A stretch of 64,000 nucleotides of DNA from Roseovarius sp. (GTDB lineage Bacteria > Pseudomonadota > Alphaproteobacteria > Rhodobacterales > Rhodobacteraceae), in the NCBI GenBank assembly GCA_027493545.1, contig JAOSKR010000002.1, positions 930,001 through 994,000 of the forward strand. The letters run 5' to 3'. Positions within the stretch are counted from its first letter, which is position 1, and each line of letters begins with the position of its first letter. Below, piece by piece: positions 47,270 through 56,564 of the stretch. The translations under genes were made by a program, and so were the position numbers. The notes beneath the pieces were generated by a model. It worked only from the letters and a program-made list of their open reading frames with translations, was not told where the DNA came from and made no database searches.

Positions 47270-47929
47270 TCAGTCGTCGGCCCACATCCGCATCAGGTTG
47301 CTTTTTGCCTTGAACAGGCGGTCGAATTCCGGCGTCCTGCCGTTTCGGTCGAACACCGCGCGCGCGGCGACATCGAGGTCGTGCAGCACCTCGCGGCGGG
47401 CGGGGTCGCGCACCCAGCTGGTCACCCAGCCGACGACGGCCATGCGCTCGCCCCTCGTGACGGGCTCGACCCGGTGCAGGGCCGAGGTGGGATAAAGCAC
47501 CATGTCGCCGGCCTCGATGCGGATCACCCGATCCTCCATCGCGTCCTCGATCACCAGCCCGCCGCCCGCGTAATCGGTGGTTGCGCTGAGCGGCAGGGTA
47601 AACGACAGGTCGGTGCGCGCGCCCTGCATGATGGGATCGTCGACATGGGTGCCGTATTCCATGCCGGGGCGATAGCGCGACACCAGCATCCGGGCAAAGC
47701 CGCGCGGACGCGCGACCGAGCGGAAGACCTCGTTGGCCATCAGCCGCCGGCGCACCTGTTCGAGCACCGCATCGAGCGCCTCGCCGGGCTTCGCCTGCTG
47801 GTTGGCCTTGACGCCGCGCGCATAGCGCCCGGCGGTGGCCCTGCCGTCGGTGAAGTCGAGCTCGCCCGCCGCCTCGCACAGGGTGGCCAGCATGTGTGCG
47901 TCGAGAACCTCGCCGATGACGATGAACAC
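47270..47929 (-). CDS. PKHD-type Fe(II)/2-oxoglutarate hydroxylase (PiuC/YbiX family)
   Basis: A 219-residue dioxygenase. The family signature is strong: DGRATAGRYARGVKANQQ, SRYRPGMEYGTHVDDPIM with the His-x-Asp iron ligands, GGGLVIED, AGDMVLYPTSALHRVEPVTRGERM with the distal His and the 2-oxoglutarate Arg, then SWVRDPARREVLHDLD. PiuC-like genes are commonly iron-regulated and sit beside siderophore receptors. It starts 12 bases after the upstream secreted-protein gene stop, so the two are one operon. Confidence 0.92.
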   Translation of the reverse strand: MFIVIGEVLDAHMLATLCEAAGELDFTDGRATAGRYARGVKANQQAKPGEALDAVLEQVRRRLMANEVFRSVARPRGFARMLVSRYRPGMEYGTHVDDPIMQGARTDLSFTLPLSATTDYAGGGLVIEDAMEDRVIRIEAGDMVLYPTSALHRVEPVTRGERMAVVGWVTSWVRDPARREVLHDLDVAARAVFDRNGRTPEFDRLFKAKSNLMRMWADD

Positions 47930-47941
47930 CGCCCGCCGCCC

Positions 47942-48793
47942 CTATTTCAGCCGTACCGCGGCGAATTCCATCCGCGCCGCTGCGCCATAGATCGCGCCCG
48001 GGTCCATGTCGAAGCTGCCCTGCCCCTGCAGATCGCCAAAGACGGCATCGGTGGCCTTGAGCGCATCGAGCATCCTTGTCGCCACCGTGGCGATGTCGGC
48101 ATCGCCATCCCCGGCGATTTTCACCAGCTGGTCGCGCACCACCTGCAGAAAGCCCCAGCTGTCCTGGTATTCGTGCAGGTTGGCAATCCTGCCGCCCGCC
48201 GTGCCGGCGGTGTATTCGTCGCCCGCCACGCGGGTGAGCGCAATCAGCCCGCCGATGCGGTGGGTCATCGAAGCGCCGGCGCGGGCCTCGTCGATGGTGG
48301 CCGCGACGCGGTCGTAAAGCGGCGCGATCCCGGCCATCGGCGTCTCCGCCTCGGCGGCGTCGGCCAGCGCCGAAATCCCGGCCTTGAGCCGGTCGAGGCC
48401 ACGCTCGGCCAGCGGCGCGGCAACGGCGTCGTATTTCTCCTTGATCGGGTGGCCCATATGGGTCCTGGCAGCGTCGAGGTCGCCGGCCTCGTAAAGCGCC
48501 AGCCCGGCGCGCAGATGGCCCTGCATGAAGCCCAGATCGCGCATCAGCGCGGCCTCGGGATCGAGCGCCGCACCCTCGCCGCCCTCGCCCTCGCCGCCTT
48601 CGCCCTCGCCCTCGCCCTCTCCCTCGCCCGCAGCCAGCATCACATGGCCCGGCGCGTGCCCGCCGAGCGGTACGATCGGGGCGGCGCCGGCCGCGACCCC
48701 GGTCACGGCGGCGGCGAGCGTACCCAGCACCACGGTACGACGCGCGGTGATCTCGCGGCGCGGCTTGCCGGTGTCGTCGGTGTCGTCGGTCAT
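47942..48793 (-). CDS. Probable Tat-secreted protein with Gly-Glu repeat, unknown function
   Basis: A 283-residue protein. The N-terminus has an RR pair before a hydrophobic stretch (ARRTVVLGTLAAAVTGVAAG), like a twin-arginine signal. Then comes a low-complexity GEGEGEGEGGEGEGGEG segment (about residues 57-73), and a helical domain of roughly 200 residues with several His/Met/Glu positions (GFMQGHLRAGLALYEAGDLD, THMGHPIKEKYDAV). The helical part recalls periplasmic iron-associated proteins such as the EfeO/imelysin class, but no motif proves it. First gene of the operon with the PiuC-like hydroxylase, DUF6746-like protein and Fe3+ permease. Confidence 0.75.
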   Translation of the reverse strand: MTDDTDDTGKPRREITARRTVVLGTLAAAVTGVAAGAAPIVPLGGHAPGHVMLAAGEGEGEGEGEGGEGEGGEGAALDPEAALMRDLGFMQGHLRAGLALYEAGDLDAARTHMGHPIKEKYDAVAAPLAERGLDRLKAGISALADAAEAETPMAGIAPLYDRVAATIDEARAGASMTHRIGGLIALTRVAGDEYTAGTAGGRIANLHEYQDSWGFLQVVRDQLVKIAGDGDADIATVATRMLDALKATDAVFGDLQGQGSFDMDPGAIYGAAARMEFAAVRLK

Positions 48794-48829
48794 GGCGTCC
48801 GTCTCCCTGCTTAATCCTGAGTCTTTCAC

Positions 48830-48858
48830 TTGGTAAGACGTCGGAAAATCTGCGTCAA
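48830..48858 (-). promoter_or_regulatory. Candidate promoter of the iron-type operon
   Basis: Minus-strand TTGACG (48858-48853) and TACCAA (48835-48830) with a 17-base spacer, 37 bases before the start codon at 48793. The rest of the 321-base divergent gap (48794-49114) shows no ORF; a promoter for the plus-strand importer operon must also lie here but no strong match stands out. Confidence 0.45.
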
Positions 48859-49114
48859 CGGTTTCTTATGCTTTTCGTCGGGATCAACCGCAAAATCCGG
48901 CTGCCCCGCGGCCCTGCCGCGATAACCCCTTTACCGGATGGTAAAATTTCCGTTTAGACCTTGGAATGGCGGCGTTTCTCGGACCAGGGGCACGCCCGAC
49001 ATGGCGGATCAGAGGCTTTACACGCGCCTGCAATCGCGACTACCTTCCGGCCATGTGCCGGGACGCGGCCGAGATGTGGCCCAAACGCGCCCCGCTCAGT
49101 TCAGGGAGACAGAC

Positions 49115-50653
49115 ATGAAAATCCTACGAAACCTCGCGACAGCGTCGGCCATTGTGCTGGCGGCAGCCGGCATCGGATCGGCACAGACGCTGAATTTCGC
49201 CTATGATGCCGATCCGGTCTCGCTCGACCCGCACGAGCAGCTTTCGGGCGGCACGCTGCAGCTCAGCCACATGGTGTTCGACCCGCTCCTGCGCTGGAAC
49301 AAGGAGCTGGGATTCGACCCGCGCCTGGCCGAGAGCTGGGAGCGCGTGGACGACACCACCGTGATCTTCAAGCTGCGCCAGGGGGTGAAGTTCCACACCG
49401 GCAACGACATGACCGCCGAAGACGTGGTCTGGACCATCGAGCGGCTGAAATCCTCGCCCGACTTCAAGGGCCTCTTCGCCGGCTGGACCTCGGCCCGGGC
49501 GGTCGATGACTACACCATCGAGATCAAGACCGAGGGTCCGAGCCCGCTGATCCTGCACACCGCCACCTATGTCTTTCCGATGGACAAGGATTTCTACGAG
49601 GAAGGCGGCGCCGAGATCACCAAGCACGGCGACAGCTTCGCCAGCCAGCACGCCTCGGGCACCGGCCCCTTCACAATCGAATCGCGCGAACAGGGCGTGA
49701 AGATGGTGTTCAAGCGCAATCCCGACTACTGGGACACCGCGAGCCCCGGCAACGTGCAGACCGCGGTGCTGACCCCGATCAAGGAGGCGCCGACCCGCGT
49801 CGCCGCGATCCTGTCGGGCGATGTCGACTTCATCGCGCCGGTGCCGCCCACCGATCTGGAACGCATCGACGCCGACCCCAACGTCGACCTCGTGACCATG
49901 ACCGGCACCCGCATCATCACCCTTCAGATGAACCAGACCCGCAACGAGGCGCTGGCCAACATGAAGGTCCGCCAGGCGATCGTCTATGCCATCAACAACG
50001 AAGGCATCGTCGAGAAGATCATGAAGGGCTTCGGTACCGTCGCGGCGCAGAACTCGCCCGCGGGCTATGTCGGCCACAATCCCGACCTCAAGCCGCGCTT
50101 CGATCTGGCCAGGGCCAAGGCGCTGATGGAGGAAGCGGGCTATCCGGACGGCTTCAACGCGACGATGATGTGCCCCAACAACCGCTACGTCAACGACTAC
50201 AAGATCTGCGAGGCGGCGGCGGCGATGCTGGCCAAGATCGGCATCAAGATCGACCTCACGACCATGCCCAAGGCGCAGTACTGGCCCAAATACGACGAGC
50301 GCGCCGCCGACATCATGATGATCGGCTGGCATGCGGACACCGAGGACAGCGCCAACTTCTTCGAGTTCCTCAACATGACCCCCGATACCGACACCGGGCG
50401 CGGACAGTACAACTCGGGCAACTACTCCAACGAGATGGTGGACAAGCTGACGCTGGCGTCGCTGACCGAGACCGACCCGCAAAAGCGCGCCGAGATGCTG
50501 CAGCAGGTCGAGAAGATCCTCTATGACGAGGCCGCCTTCGTGCCGCTGCACTGGCAGGATCTGGCCTGGGCCGCGCGCCGGGGCGTCGAGATCGAGCCGG
50601 TGCTCAACGTGATGAACTTCCCCTATCTGGGCGATCTGGTCATCAGCGACTGA
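49115..50653 (+). CDS. ABC transporter substrate-binding protein, peptide/nickel family 5
   Basis: Periplasmic binding protein of 512 residues. Signal peptide MKILRNLATASAIVLAAAGIGSAQ, then LNFAYDADPVSLDPHEQLSGG and the family block LRQGVKFHTGNDMTAEDVVWTIERL. Family 5 proteins bind oligopeptides, nickel complexes, glutathione or opines; the ligand cannot be read from sequence. GGGAGA precedes the ATG. First gene of a five-gene importer operon, with two hairpins between it and the first permease, an arrangement that commonly allows more binding protein than permease. Confidence 0.92.
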   Translation: MKILRNLATASAIVLAAAGIGSAQTLNFAYDADPVSLDPHEQLSGGTLQLSHMVFDPLLRWNKELGFDPRLAESWERVDDTTVIFKLRQGVKFHTGNDMTAEDVVWTIERLKSSPDFKGLFAGWTSARAVDDYTIEIKTEGPSPLILHTATYVFPMDKDFYEEGGAEITKHGDSFASQHASGTGPFTIESREQGVKMVFKRNPDYWDTASPGNVQTAVLTPIKEAPTRVAAILSGDVDFIAPVPPTDLERIDADPNVDLVTMTGTRIITLQMNQTRNEALANMKVRQAIVYAINNEGIVEKIMKGFGTVAAQNSPAGYVGHNPDLKPRFDLARAKALMEEAGYPDGFNATMMCPNNRYVNDYKICEAAAAMLAKIGIKIDLTTMPKAQYWPKYDERAADIMMIGWHADTEDSANFFEFLNMTPDTDTGRGQYNSGNYSNEMVDKLTLASLTETDPQKRAEMLQQVEKILYDEAAFVPLHWQDLAWAARRGVEIEPVLNVMNFPYLGDLVISD

Positions 50654-50661
50654 TGCGTTCA

Positions 50662-50689
50662 GGGCGGGCCGGGGTTTTCCGGCCCGCCC
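50662..50689 (+). terminator. Intercistronic hairpin after the binding-protein gene
   Basis: GGGCGGGCCGG (50662-50672) and CCGGCCCGCCC (50679-50689) form a perfect eleven-base stem with a six-base loop, starting nine bases past the stop codon. No T run follows, so partial termination or mRNA 3' protection is likely. Confidence 0.6.
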
Positions 50690-50697
50690 GGCACGCT

Positions 50698-50766
50698 GCC
50701 CGCCCCGGGCCTGATCCGGGGCCTCCCTGGGGGCTTGCGAGGCCCCGGATCAGGCCCGGGGCGGGC
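50698..50766. repeat. Palindromic repeat, 28-nt perfect arms
   Basis: Arms 50698-50725 and 50739-50766 are exact reverse complements with a 13-base loop. Same family as the repeat at 25939 (core CCCCGGGC.TGA.CCGGGGC). It lies within the operon between the binding protein and first permease genes, 38 bases before the permease start. Confidence 0.8.
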
Positions 50767-50804
50767 TTTCCTCCCCAACTGCTGCCGGAGACGAACCCGC
50801 GCCC

Positions 50805-51791
50805 ATGCATATCCTCGCCTTTCTCATCCGTCGCACCGTACAGGCCATGGTGGTGATGTTTGTCATCTCGCTCATCGGCTTTTCGATCCGCGACAACCTC
50901 GGCGATCCGCTGCGCGAGCTGGTGGGCCAGTCGGTCTCGATGGCCGAGCGCGAGGCGCTGCGCGATCGCATGGGCCTCAACGACCCCTTCGTGGTGCAAT
51001 ACGCCCGCTTTCTCGGCGACGCCGTGCAGGGCGATCTGGGCACCTCCTACTTCTTCAAGCGCCCCGCCCTCGACGTCATCCTCGACAAGTTCCCTGCCAC
51101 CTTCGAACTGGTGCTGGGCGCCACCTTCATCTTTGTCGGGCTGTCGATCCCGGGCGGCATCTACTGCGCCATCAACCGCGAATCGTGGCTCGCCCGGATC
51201 ATCATGACCGGCTCGATCATCGGCATATCGGTGCCGGTCTTCCTGACCGCGATCTTCCTGGTCTGGATTTTCGGGGTCGAGCTGAAATGGCTGCCCGCCT
51301 TCGGGCGCGGCGAGACCGTCACCCTGCCCTGGGGCTGGCAGACCGGATTTCTCACCCGGGACGGGCTGGCGCACCTGATCCTGCCATCCATCGCGCTTTC
51401 CTCGATCATGCTGCCGCTCTTCATCCGCCTCATCCGCGCCGAGATGATGGAGACGATGGCCACCGACTATGTCCGCTTTGCCCGCGCCAAGGGGCTTTCC
51501 ACCACGCGGGTGCGCTACGTTCACGCCTTCCGCAACACGCTCCTGCCGGTGGTGACCGTGGGCGGGCTGATGATCGGCACGCTGATCGCCTACACCATCC
51601 TGACCGAGACCGTGTTCCAGTGGCCGGGGATGGGCTTTCTCTTTCTCGAGGCGGTGAACCGGGTCGATACCCCGCTGATCATCGCCTACATCATCGTCGT
51701 CGGGCTGATCTTCGTCGTCGTCAACACCATCGTCGATTTCGTCTACACGCTGATCAACCCGATGGTGAAGCTGCCGGGGGCCAGGGCATGA
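50805..51791 (+). CDS. ABC transporter permease, DppB/OppB type
   Basis: Inner-membrane permease of 328 residues, six helices. The opening MHILAFLIRRTVQAMVVMF and the LGLNDPFVVQYARFL-like block are typical (here MGLNDPFVVQYARFLGDAVQGDLG). The EAA loop TDYVRFARAKGLSTTRVRYVHAFRNTLLPVVT contacts the ATPases. Overlaps the next permease by ATGA. No frameshift. Confidence 0.93.
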   Translation: MHILAFLIRRTVQAMVVMFVISLIGFSIRDNLGDPLRELVGQSVSMAEREALRDRMGLNDPFVVQYARFLGDAVQGDLGTSYFFKRPALDVILDKFPATFELVLGATFIFVGLSIPGGIYCAINRESWLARIIMTGSIIGISVPVFLTAIFLVWIFGVELKWLPAFGRGETVTLPWGWQTGFLTRDGLAHLILPSIALSSIMLPLFIRLIRAEMMETMATDYVRFARAKGLSTTRVRYVHAFRNTLLPVVTVGGLMIGTLIAYTILTETVFQWPGMGFLFLEAVNRVDTPLIIAYIIVVGLIFVVVNTIVDFVYTLINPMVKLPGARA

Positions 51792-52695
51792 TTTCATGGC
51801 GCGGCATCGTTGCCCGGTTCCTGGCCGATCCTGTGGCGATCGGAGCGGCGGCGGTGCTGCTGGCGCTGATCCTGATGGCGGTCTTTGCGCCGCTCATCGC
51901 GCCGCAGAACCCCTATGACCTGATGCAGATCGACATCATGGACAGCGAGATGCCCCCCGCCTGGCGCGCGGGCGGCGACGACCGCTTTCTGCTGGGGACC
52001 GACGCGCAGGGGCGCGGGGTGCTCAGCACGATCATGTACGGCACCGGCATCTCGCTGCTGATCGGCGTCGGCGCGGTGGTGGTGCAGGCGGTGCTGGGCA
52101 TCACGCTGGGGCTCGTCGCGGGTTATCGCGGCGGCTGGATCGACGCCTTTCTGATGCGGCTCGCCGACATCCAGATGTCGCTCTCGACGCTGATGATCGC
52201 GATCATCGTGCTGGCGATCTTCTCGGCCGGGTTCGACGCCAACACCTATGCCGACTATGCGATCTTCATGCTGATCGTGATCATCGGCGTGGCCGAGTGG
52301 CCGAAGTTCGCGCGCACCGTGCGGTCCTCGGTGCTGGGCGAGCGAAGCAAGGAATATGTCGATGCCGCCCGCGTCATCGGCCTGCCGGCGCGGCGCATCA
52401 TGTGGGGGCATATCCTGCCCAATACGCTGACGCCGGTGCTGGTGATCTCGACCATCCAGGTGGCCGAGGCCATCATGACCGAGGCGGCGCTGTCGTTTCT
52501 GGGCCTCGGCATGCCGGTCGACCGGCCCTCGCTCGGCTCGCTCATCCGCTCGGGCTTCGAGTTCATCTTCTCGGGATCGTGGTGGATCACCTTCTACCCC
52601 GCGATGGTGCTGATCGCGCTGGTGCTGGCGCTCAACCTTTTGGGCGACTGGCTGCGCGACGTGCTCAATCCCAAGCTGCGGCGGGGAGAGGACTG

Positions 52696-52696
<1 letters not shown>
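51788..52696 (+). CDS. ABC transporter permease, DppC/OppC type
   Basis: Second permease, 302 residues. N-terminal helix then the periplasmic segment with FLLGTDAQGRGVLSTIMYGTGISLLIG, and the EAA loop SKEYVDAARVIGLPARRIMWGHILPN. Later SFLGLGMPVDRPSLGSLI is typical of DppC. The ATG overlaps the preceding stop (ATGA) and the stop overlaps the next ATG (TGATG), so all four downstream genes are translationally linked. Confidence 0.93.
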
Positions 52697-53660
<964 letters not shown>

Positions 53661-53664
<4 letters not shown>

Positions 53665-54633
53665 CCGGCACGCCCATCGTCGAGACCCGCGGGCTCGAGG
53701 TCCGCTTTCCGCTGCCGACGCATTTCCTGTCGCGCGAAAGGCCGGTGCTGCACGCGCTCAACACCGTCGACATCGCGATCCGTGCGGGCGAGAGCTTTTG
53801 CGTGGTGGGCGAATCGGGTTGCGGCAAGACCACGCTGGGGCGCGCCATCATCGGGCTGCAACGGCCCACCGCGGGCGAGGTGTATTTCCGCGGCACCCGC
53901 ATCGACACCATGGACGAGGCCACGCGCAAGCCGGTGCGCCGCGACATGCAGATGGTGTTCCAGAACCCCTATGCCTCGCTCAACCCGCGCCGCAACGTCT
54001 TTGACACCCTGGCCGAGCCGGTGCGCCACCTCATGCCGGAGATGAGCGCGCGGGACGCCCGCACCCGCGTCGAGGAGGTGCTCGCCGCCACCGGCTGCGA
54101 TCCCTCATGGCAGCGCCGGCTGCCGCACGAATTCTCGGGCGGGCAGCGCCAGCGCATCGCCATCGCCCGCGCGCTGGTCACCAACCCCGCCTTCATCGTC
54201 GCCGACGAGCCGATTTCGGCGCTCGACGTGTCGATCCAGGCGCAGATCCTCAACCTGCTGAGCGATCTTCAGGCCGAACGCGGCCTGACCTATCTCTTCA
54301 TCACCCATGACCTGAGCGTGGTCGAGCATTTCGGCACCCGCGTGGCGGTGATGTATCTGGGCCAGGTGATGGAGCTGGCCGAGACCGCGACGCTCTTCGC
54401 CGCGCCCAAACACCCCCTATACGCAGCTCCTGCTCGCGGCGATCCCCAAGCTCGAGGGCGGCTCCTTCGACCGTCCGCGCGAGCCTGGCGAACTGCCCGA
54501 TCCGGTCAACCTGCCGCCCGGCTGCCCGTTCGCGCCGCGCTGCCCGATCGCGGTGGCGCGCTGCCGCACCGAGCGCCCCGAACTGCGCCGGCTCGCCAAC
54601 GGCACCGAAGCCGCCTGCCATCTCGCCGAATAG
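53661..54633 (+). CDS. ABC transporter ATP-binding protein, DppF/OppF type (single frameshift)
   Basis: Second ATPase, 323 residues after repair. Walker A GESGCGKT, MVFQNPYASLNPRR, signature FSGGQRQR, Walker B FIVADEPISALD, and the C-terminal PGCPFAPRCPIAVARC extension. One extra C in the run at 54413-54417 breaks the frame at KHP; repaired it reads KHPYTQLLLAAIPKLEGGSF. Last gene of the importer, followed by a terminator hairpin. Confidence 0.93.
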
Positions 54634-54638
54634 CGAAC

Positions 54639-54675
54639 GGGCGGCCCCGGAAAGGGCCGCCCCGCGCTTCATCTT
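54639..54675 (+). terminator. Terminator of the importer operon
   Basis: GGGCGGCCC (54639-54647) and GGGCCGCCC (54654-54662) form a perfect nine-base stem six bases after the stop, followed by a pyrimidine-rich TTCATCTTTCC. Confidence 0.65.
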
Positions 54676-54678
54676 TCC

Positions 54679-54731
54679 AGAAAATACTCCTGGGGAGGTC
54701 GCCGCCTTGCGGCGACGGGGGCAGCGCCCCC
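54679..54731. repeat. Double-hairpin repeat between convergent genes, copy 1
   Basis: GTCGCCGC / GCGGCGAC (54698-54705, 54709-54716) is followed directly by GGGGGC-AGC-GCCCCC (54717-54731), preceded by GAAAATACTCCTGGGGAG. A related copy is at 62576-62629. This copy ends one base before the bfr stop codon and lies between convergent operons, suggesting a shared 3'-end element. Confidence 0.75.
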
Positions 54732-55217
54732 TTACTCCGCCTCGTCGGCGCTCGTCGCGTTCAGGAGCCCGTAGCGCTCGGCGCCGAGGCTGTCGTAGAG
54801 GCCGATCTGGGTCTCGAGATAGTCGATATGGCCTTCCTCGTCGGCGATGAGCTCCTCGAAGAGGTTCTTCGAAACGTGGTCGCCGACGCTGTCGCAATGG
54901 CCGCGCGCCTCGATATAGAGGTTGCGCGCGTCGTGTTCGGCGGCGAGGTCGGCGGCGAGGGTCTCGCGCAGGGTCTCGCCGATGCGCAGCGTGTCGAGTT
55001 TCTGCAGGTTGGGATGGCCGCCCAGAAAGATGATCCGCCCGACCAGCTTGTCGGCGTGGTGCATCTCCTCGATGGACTCGGTGCGCGACTTGGCTGCGAT
55101 CTTGCCGTAGCCCCAATCCTCCTGCAGCCGGTAGTGCAGCCAGTACTGGCTGACCGCCGTCAGTTCGCTGCGCAGCGCCTTGTTGAGATACTCGATAACC
55201 TTGTCGTCGCCCTTCAT
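54732..55217 (-). CDS. bfr: Bacterioferritin
   Basis: Haem-containing iron storage protein, 161 residues, forming a 24-mer. The ferroxidase ligands are in place: Glu18, Glu51 and His54 (EEMHHAD), Glu in AAEHDAR and the Glu and His of [12 protein letters not shown]. Met52 is the haem ligand. It is three bases downstream of bfd, its iron-release partner, on the same strand. Confidence 0.97.
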   Translation of the reverse strand: MKGDDKVIEYLNKALRSELTAVSQYWLHYRLQEDWGYGKIAAKSRTESIEEMHHADKLVGRIIFLGGHPNLQKLDTLRIGETLRETLAADLAAEHDARNLYIEARGHCDSVGDHVSKNLFEELIADEEGHIDYLETQIGLYDSLGAERYGLLNATSADEAE

Positions 55218-55220
55218 CGC

Positions 55221-55466
55221 TCATTCCTCTCCCTGTGTTGCGGCGCGGCGGGTCTCGCCGCGCTCATGCATGGGTATGACGAAACTGTCACATTGCTGCA
55301 TGGTGTCAAGGAAGAGCGGCAGGCAACCGCCGCACTGGGATCTGCGCCCCAGCGCCCGAAAGACCTTGCCCGTGGTGATCAGCGTGCCGGGGTCGGCGGC
55401 GCGCATCCAGTCCACGGCGGCGCGGATGTCGCGGTCGGTGATCGCGTTGCAGTGGCAGATGATCAT
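55221..55466 (-). CDS. bfd: Bacterioferritin-associated ferredoxin
   Basis: An 81-residue [2Fe-2S] protein that reduces bacterioferritin iron. Starts MIICHCNAITDRDIRAAV with Cys4 and Cys6, and has CGGC later (Cys45, Cys48), the Bfd cluster pattern. Operon with bfr. Downstream of the hemP pair, so this whole block concerns iron. Confidence 0.94.
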   Translation of the reverse strand: MIICHCNAITDRDIRAAVDWMRAADPGTLITTGKVFRALGRRSQCGGCLPLFLDTMQQCDSFVIPMHERGETRRAATQGEE

Positions 55467-55595
55467 CGCGTCCTTTTCCGGGTCGGCATGTCGGCCCCTG
55501 TCCTGCGGTCAGCATGCGCGGCTTCGGGCATCATTCCCAGAGCTTTCTGGCCGGTTGACGCTGTCCGGGTCCTCATGCCGCACCATTCCCTGTGC

Positions 55596-56070
55596 TCAAT
55601 GCACGCTCTCGCGGGCCTGTTCGAAAAGCGCGCGCGGCCGCGCCAGTTCGGCGCGCAGGAGCTCGAGACCCACGCGGCGGGCGGCGTCGGTGAAGGGCAG
55701 CAGCAGCGGCCCCTCGACCATCAGCGCGCCCATCAGCATGGCATCCTCGCGCTCGCCGGTGGCGGCCTGCATGACGAACTGCGCAAACACCGCCTCGTCA
55801 GAGCTGACGCAGGAGCAGGCCAGCTTGTGGCGCATCAGCCGGCGCCGGCCGTGCCGGGCGATGGTGGCAAACATCTCTTCGAGCGCGTCCCGCACGGTCT
55901 GCGCCGCCTGGACCCCCCATCCGCGCCTCGAGCATCCGTGCAATGCGTGTCGGGCCCTGCGCCTCGTCCACGGCGTAGCGCAACGCCTTGACCAGTGTCT
56001 GTTCGGGCCCCGTCAGGGTGTCGATAGCGGCTACCGGAAAGGCGCCGCGCATGTCGCGATGAATGTTCAT
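55596..56070 (-). CDS. Unknown protein coupled to hemP (single frameshift)
   Basis: 157 residues after repair. The first third is MNIHRDMRGAFPVAAIDTLT, PEQTLVKALRYAVDEAQGPT and RIARMLEARMG; the rest continues VQAAQTVRDALEEMFATIARHG, RRRLMRHKLACSCVSSDEAV, FAQFVMQAATGEREDAML (each part quoted). One extra base in the six-C run 55913-55918 breaks it. Helical; a CxC pair (ACSC) may bind metal. I do not recognise the family. Its ATG overlaps the hemP stop as ATGA, so a role in haem or iron handling is likely. Confidence 0.7.
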
Positions 56071-56249
56071 TTTGTCAGGATCAGCTTGCCGGACCGGGTG
56101 ATCCGGAGGGTGTATATCTGCCCGTCGAGCGCGATCGAGGCGGTGGGGCCCTCACCGACCAGGTCACGGGCGTCGTATTGCGGCTGCGGGTCATGTTGCG
56201 GTCGCACAAGGGCACCGCCTTCGGTGGCGGAACTGCGCAGCGGGATCAT
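56067..56249 (-). CDS. hemP: Hemin uptake protein HemP
   Basis: A 60-residue protein of the HemP family, conserved near haem-uptake genes and needed for efficient haem-transporter expression in some bacteria. The C-terminal half carries the signature YDARDLVGEGPTASIALDG then IYTLRITRSGKLILTK. The start at 56249 is the ATG before IPLRSSATEGG; the longer ORF start lacks support. Overlaps the next gene by ATGA. No haem receptor gene in the window. Confidence 0.9.
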   Translation of the reverse strand: MIPLRSSATEGGALVRPQHDPQPQYDARDLVGEGPTASIALDGQIYTLRITRSGKLILTK

Positions 56250-56385
56250 GCGACACGCCCCCGGCCGGGTGTTCCGCCGCCCCATGCGATGTCCGCGTGA
56301 AACCCATCCGTTGCTCTGTCATCTCTCGCTCCCTCTTTGGCACAATCATGGCGCGATGGCTGCCCGGTGCGGGTTGGCTGGGGGT

Positions 56386-56414
56386 AATCTGACAATTTTA
56401 CTTGGGTCTGTCAA
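56386..56414 (-). promoter_or_regulatory. Candidate hemP promoter with inverted repeat
   Basis: Minus-strand TTGACA (56414-56409) and CAGATT (56391-56386), spacer 17 bases. TGACA and TGTCA (56390-56394, 56409-56413) make an inverted repeat covering the promoter, as an iron-responsive repressor site would. The region is strikingly AT-rich compared with its surroundings. Fur, RirA or Irr binding cannot be told apart by eye. Confidence 0.5.
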
Positions 56415-56564
56415 TTCTGATTATTTTGATAAGTTTTTGAAGTTACAATCCCGCCCGCGCGCCCGGCGATTTCGGGCAATCCGGCGCGCCTTGTCCTGCG
56501 GGGGCAACTTGATTTACCCTGCCCGACGGTTATTTAGAGTCCTGTCGGTATTGGAGCTTTCCGC

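Noticed and set aside
48574-48640. CRISPR-like tandem repeat
   Set aside because: The short repeats encode the Gly-Glu tract in frame; there are no spacers.
48938-49114. Upstream extension of the substrate-binding protein
   Set aside because: The signal peptide and ribosome binding site fix the start at 49115; the upstream codons have no coding character.
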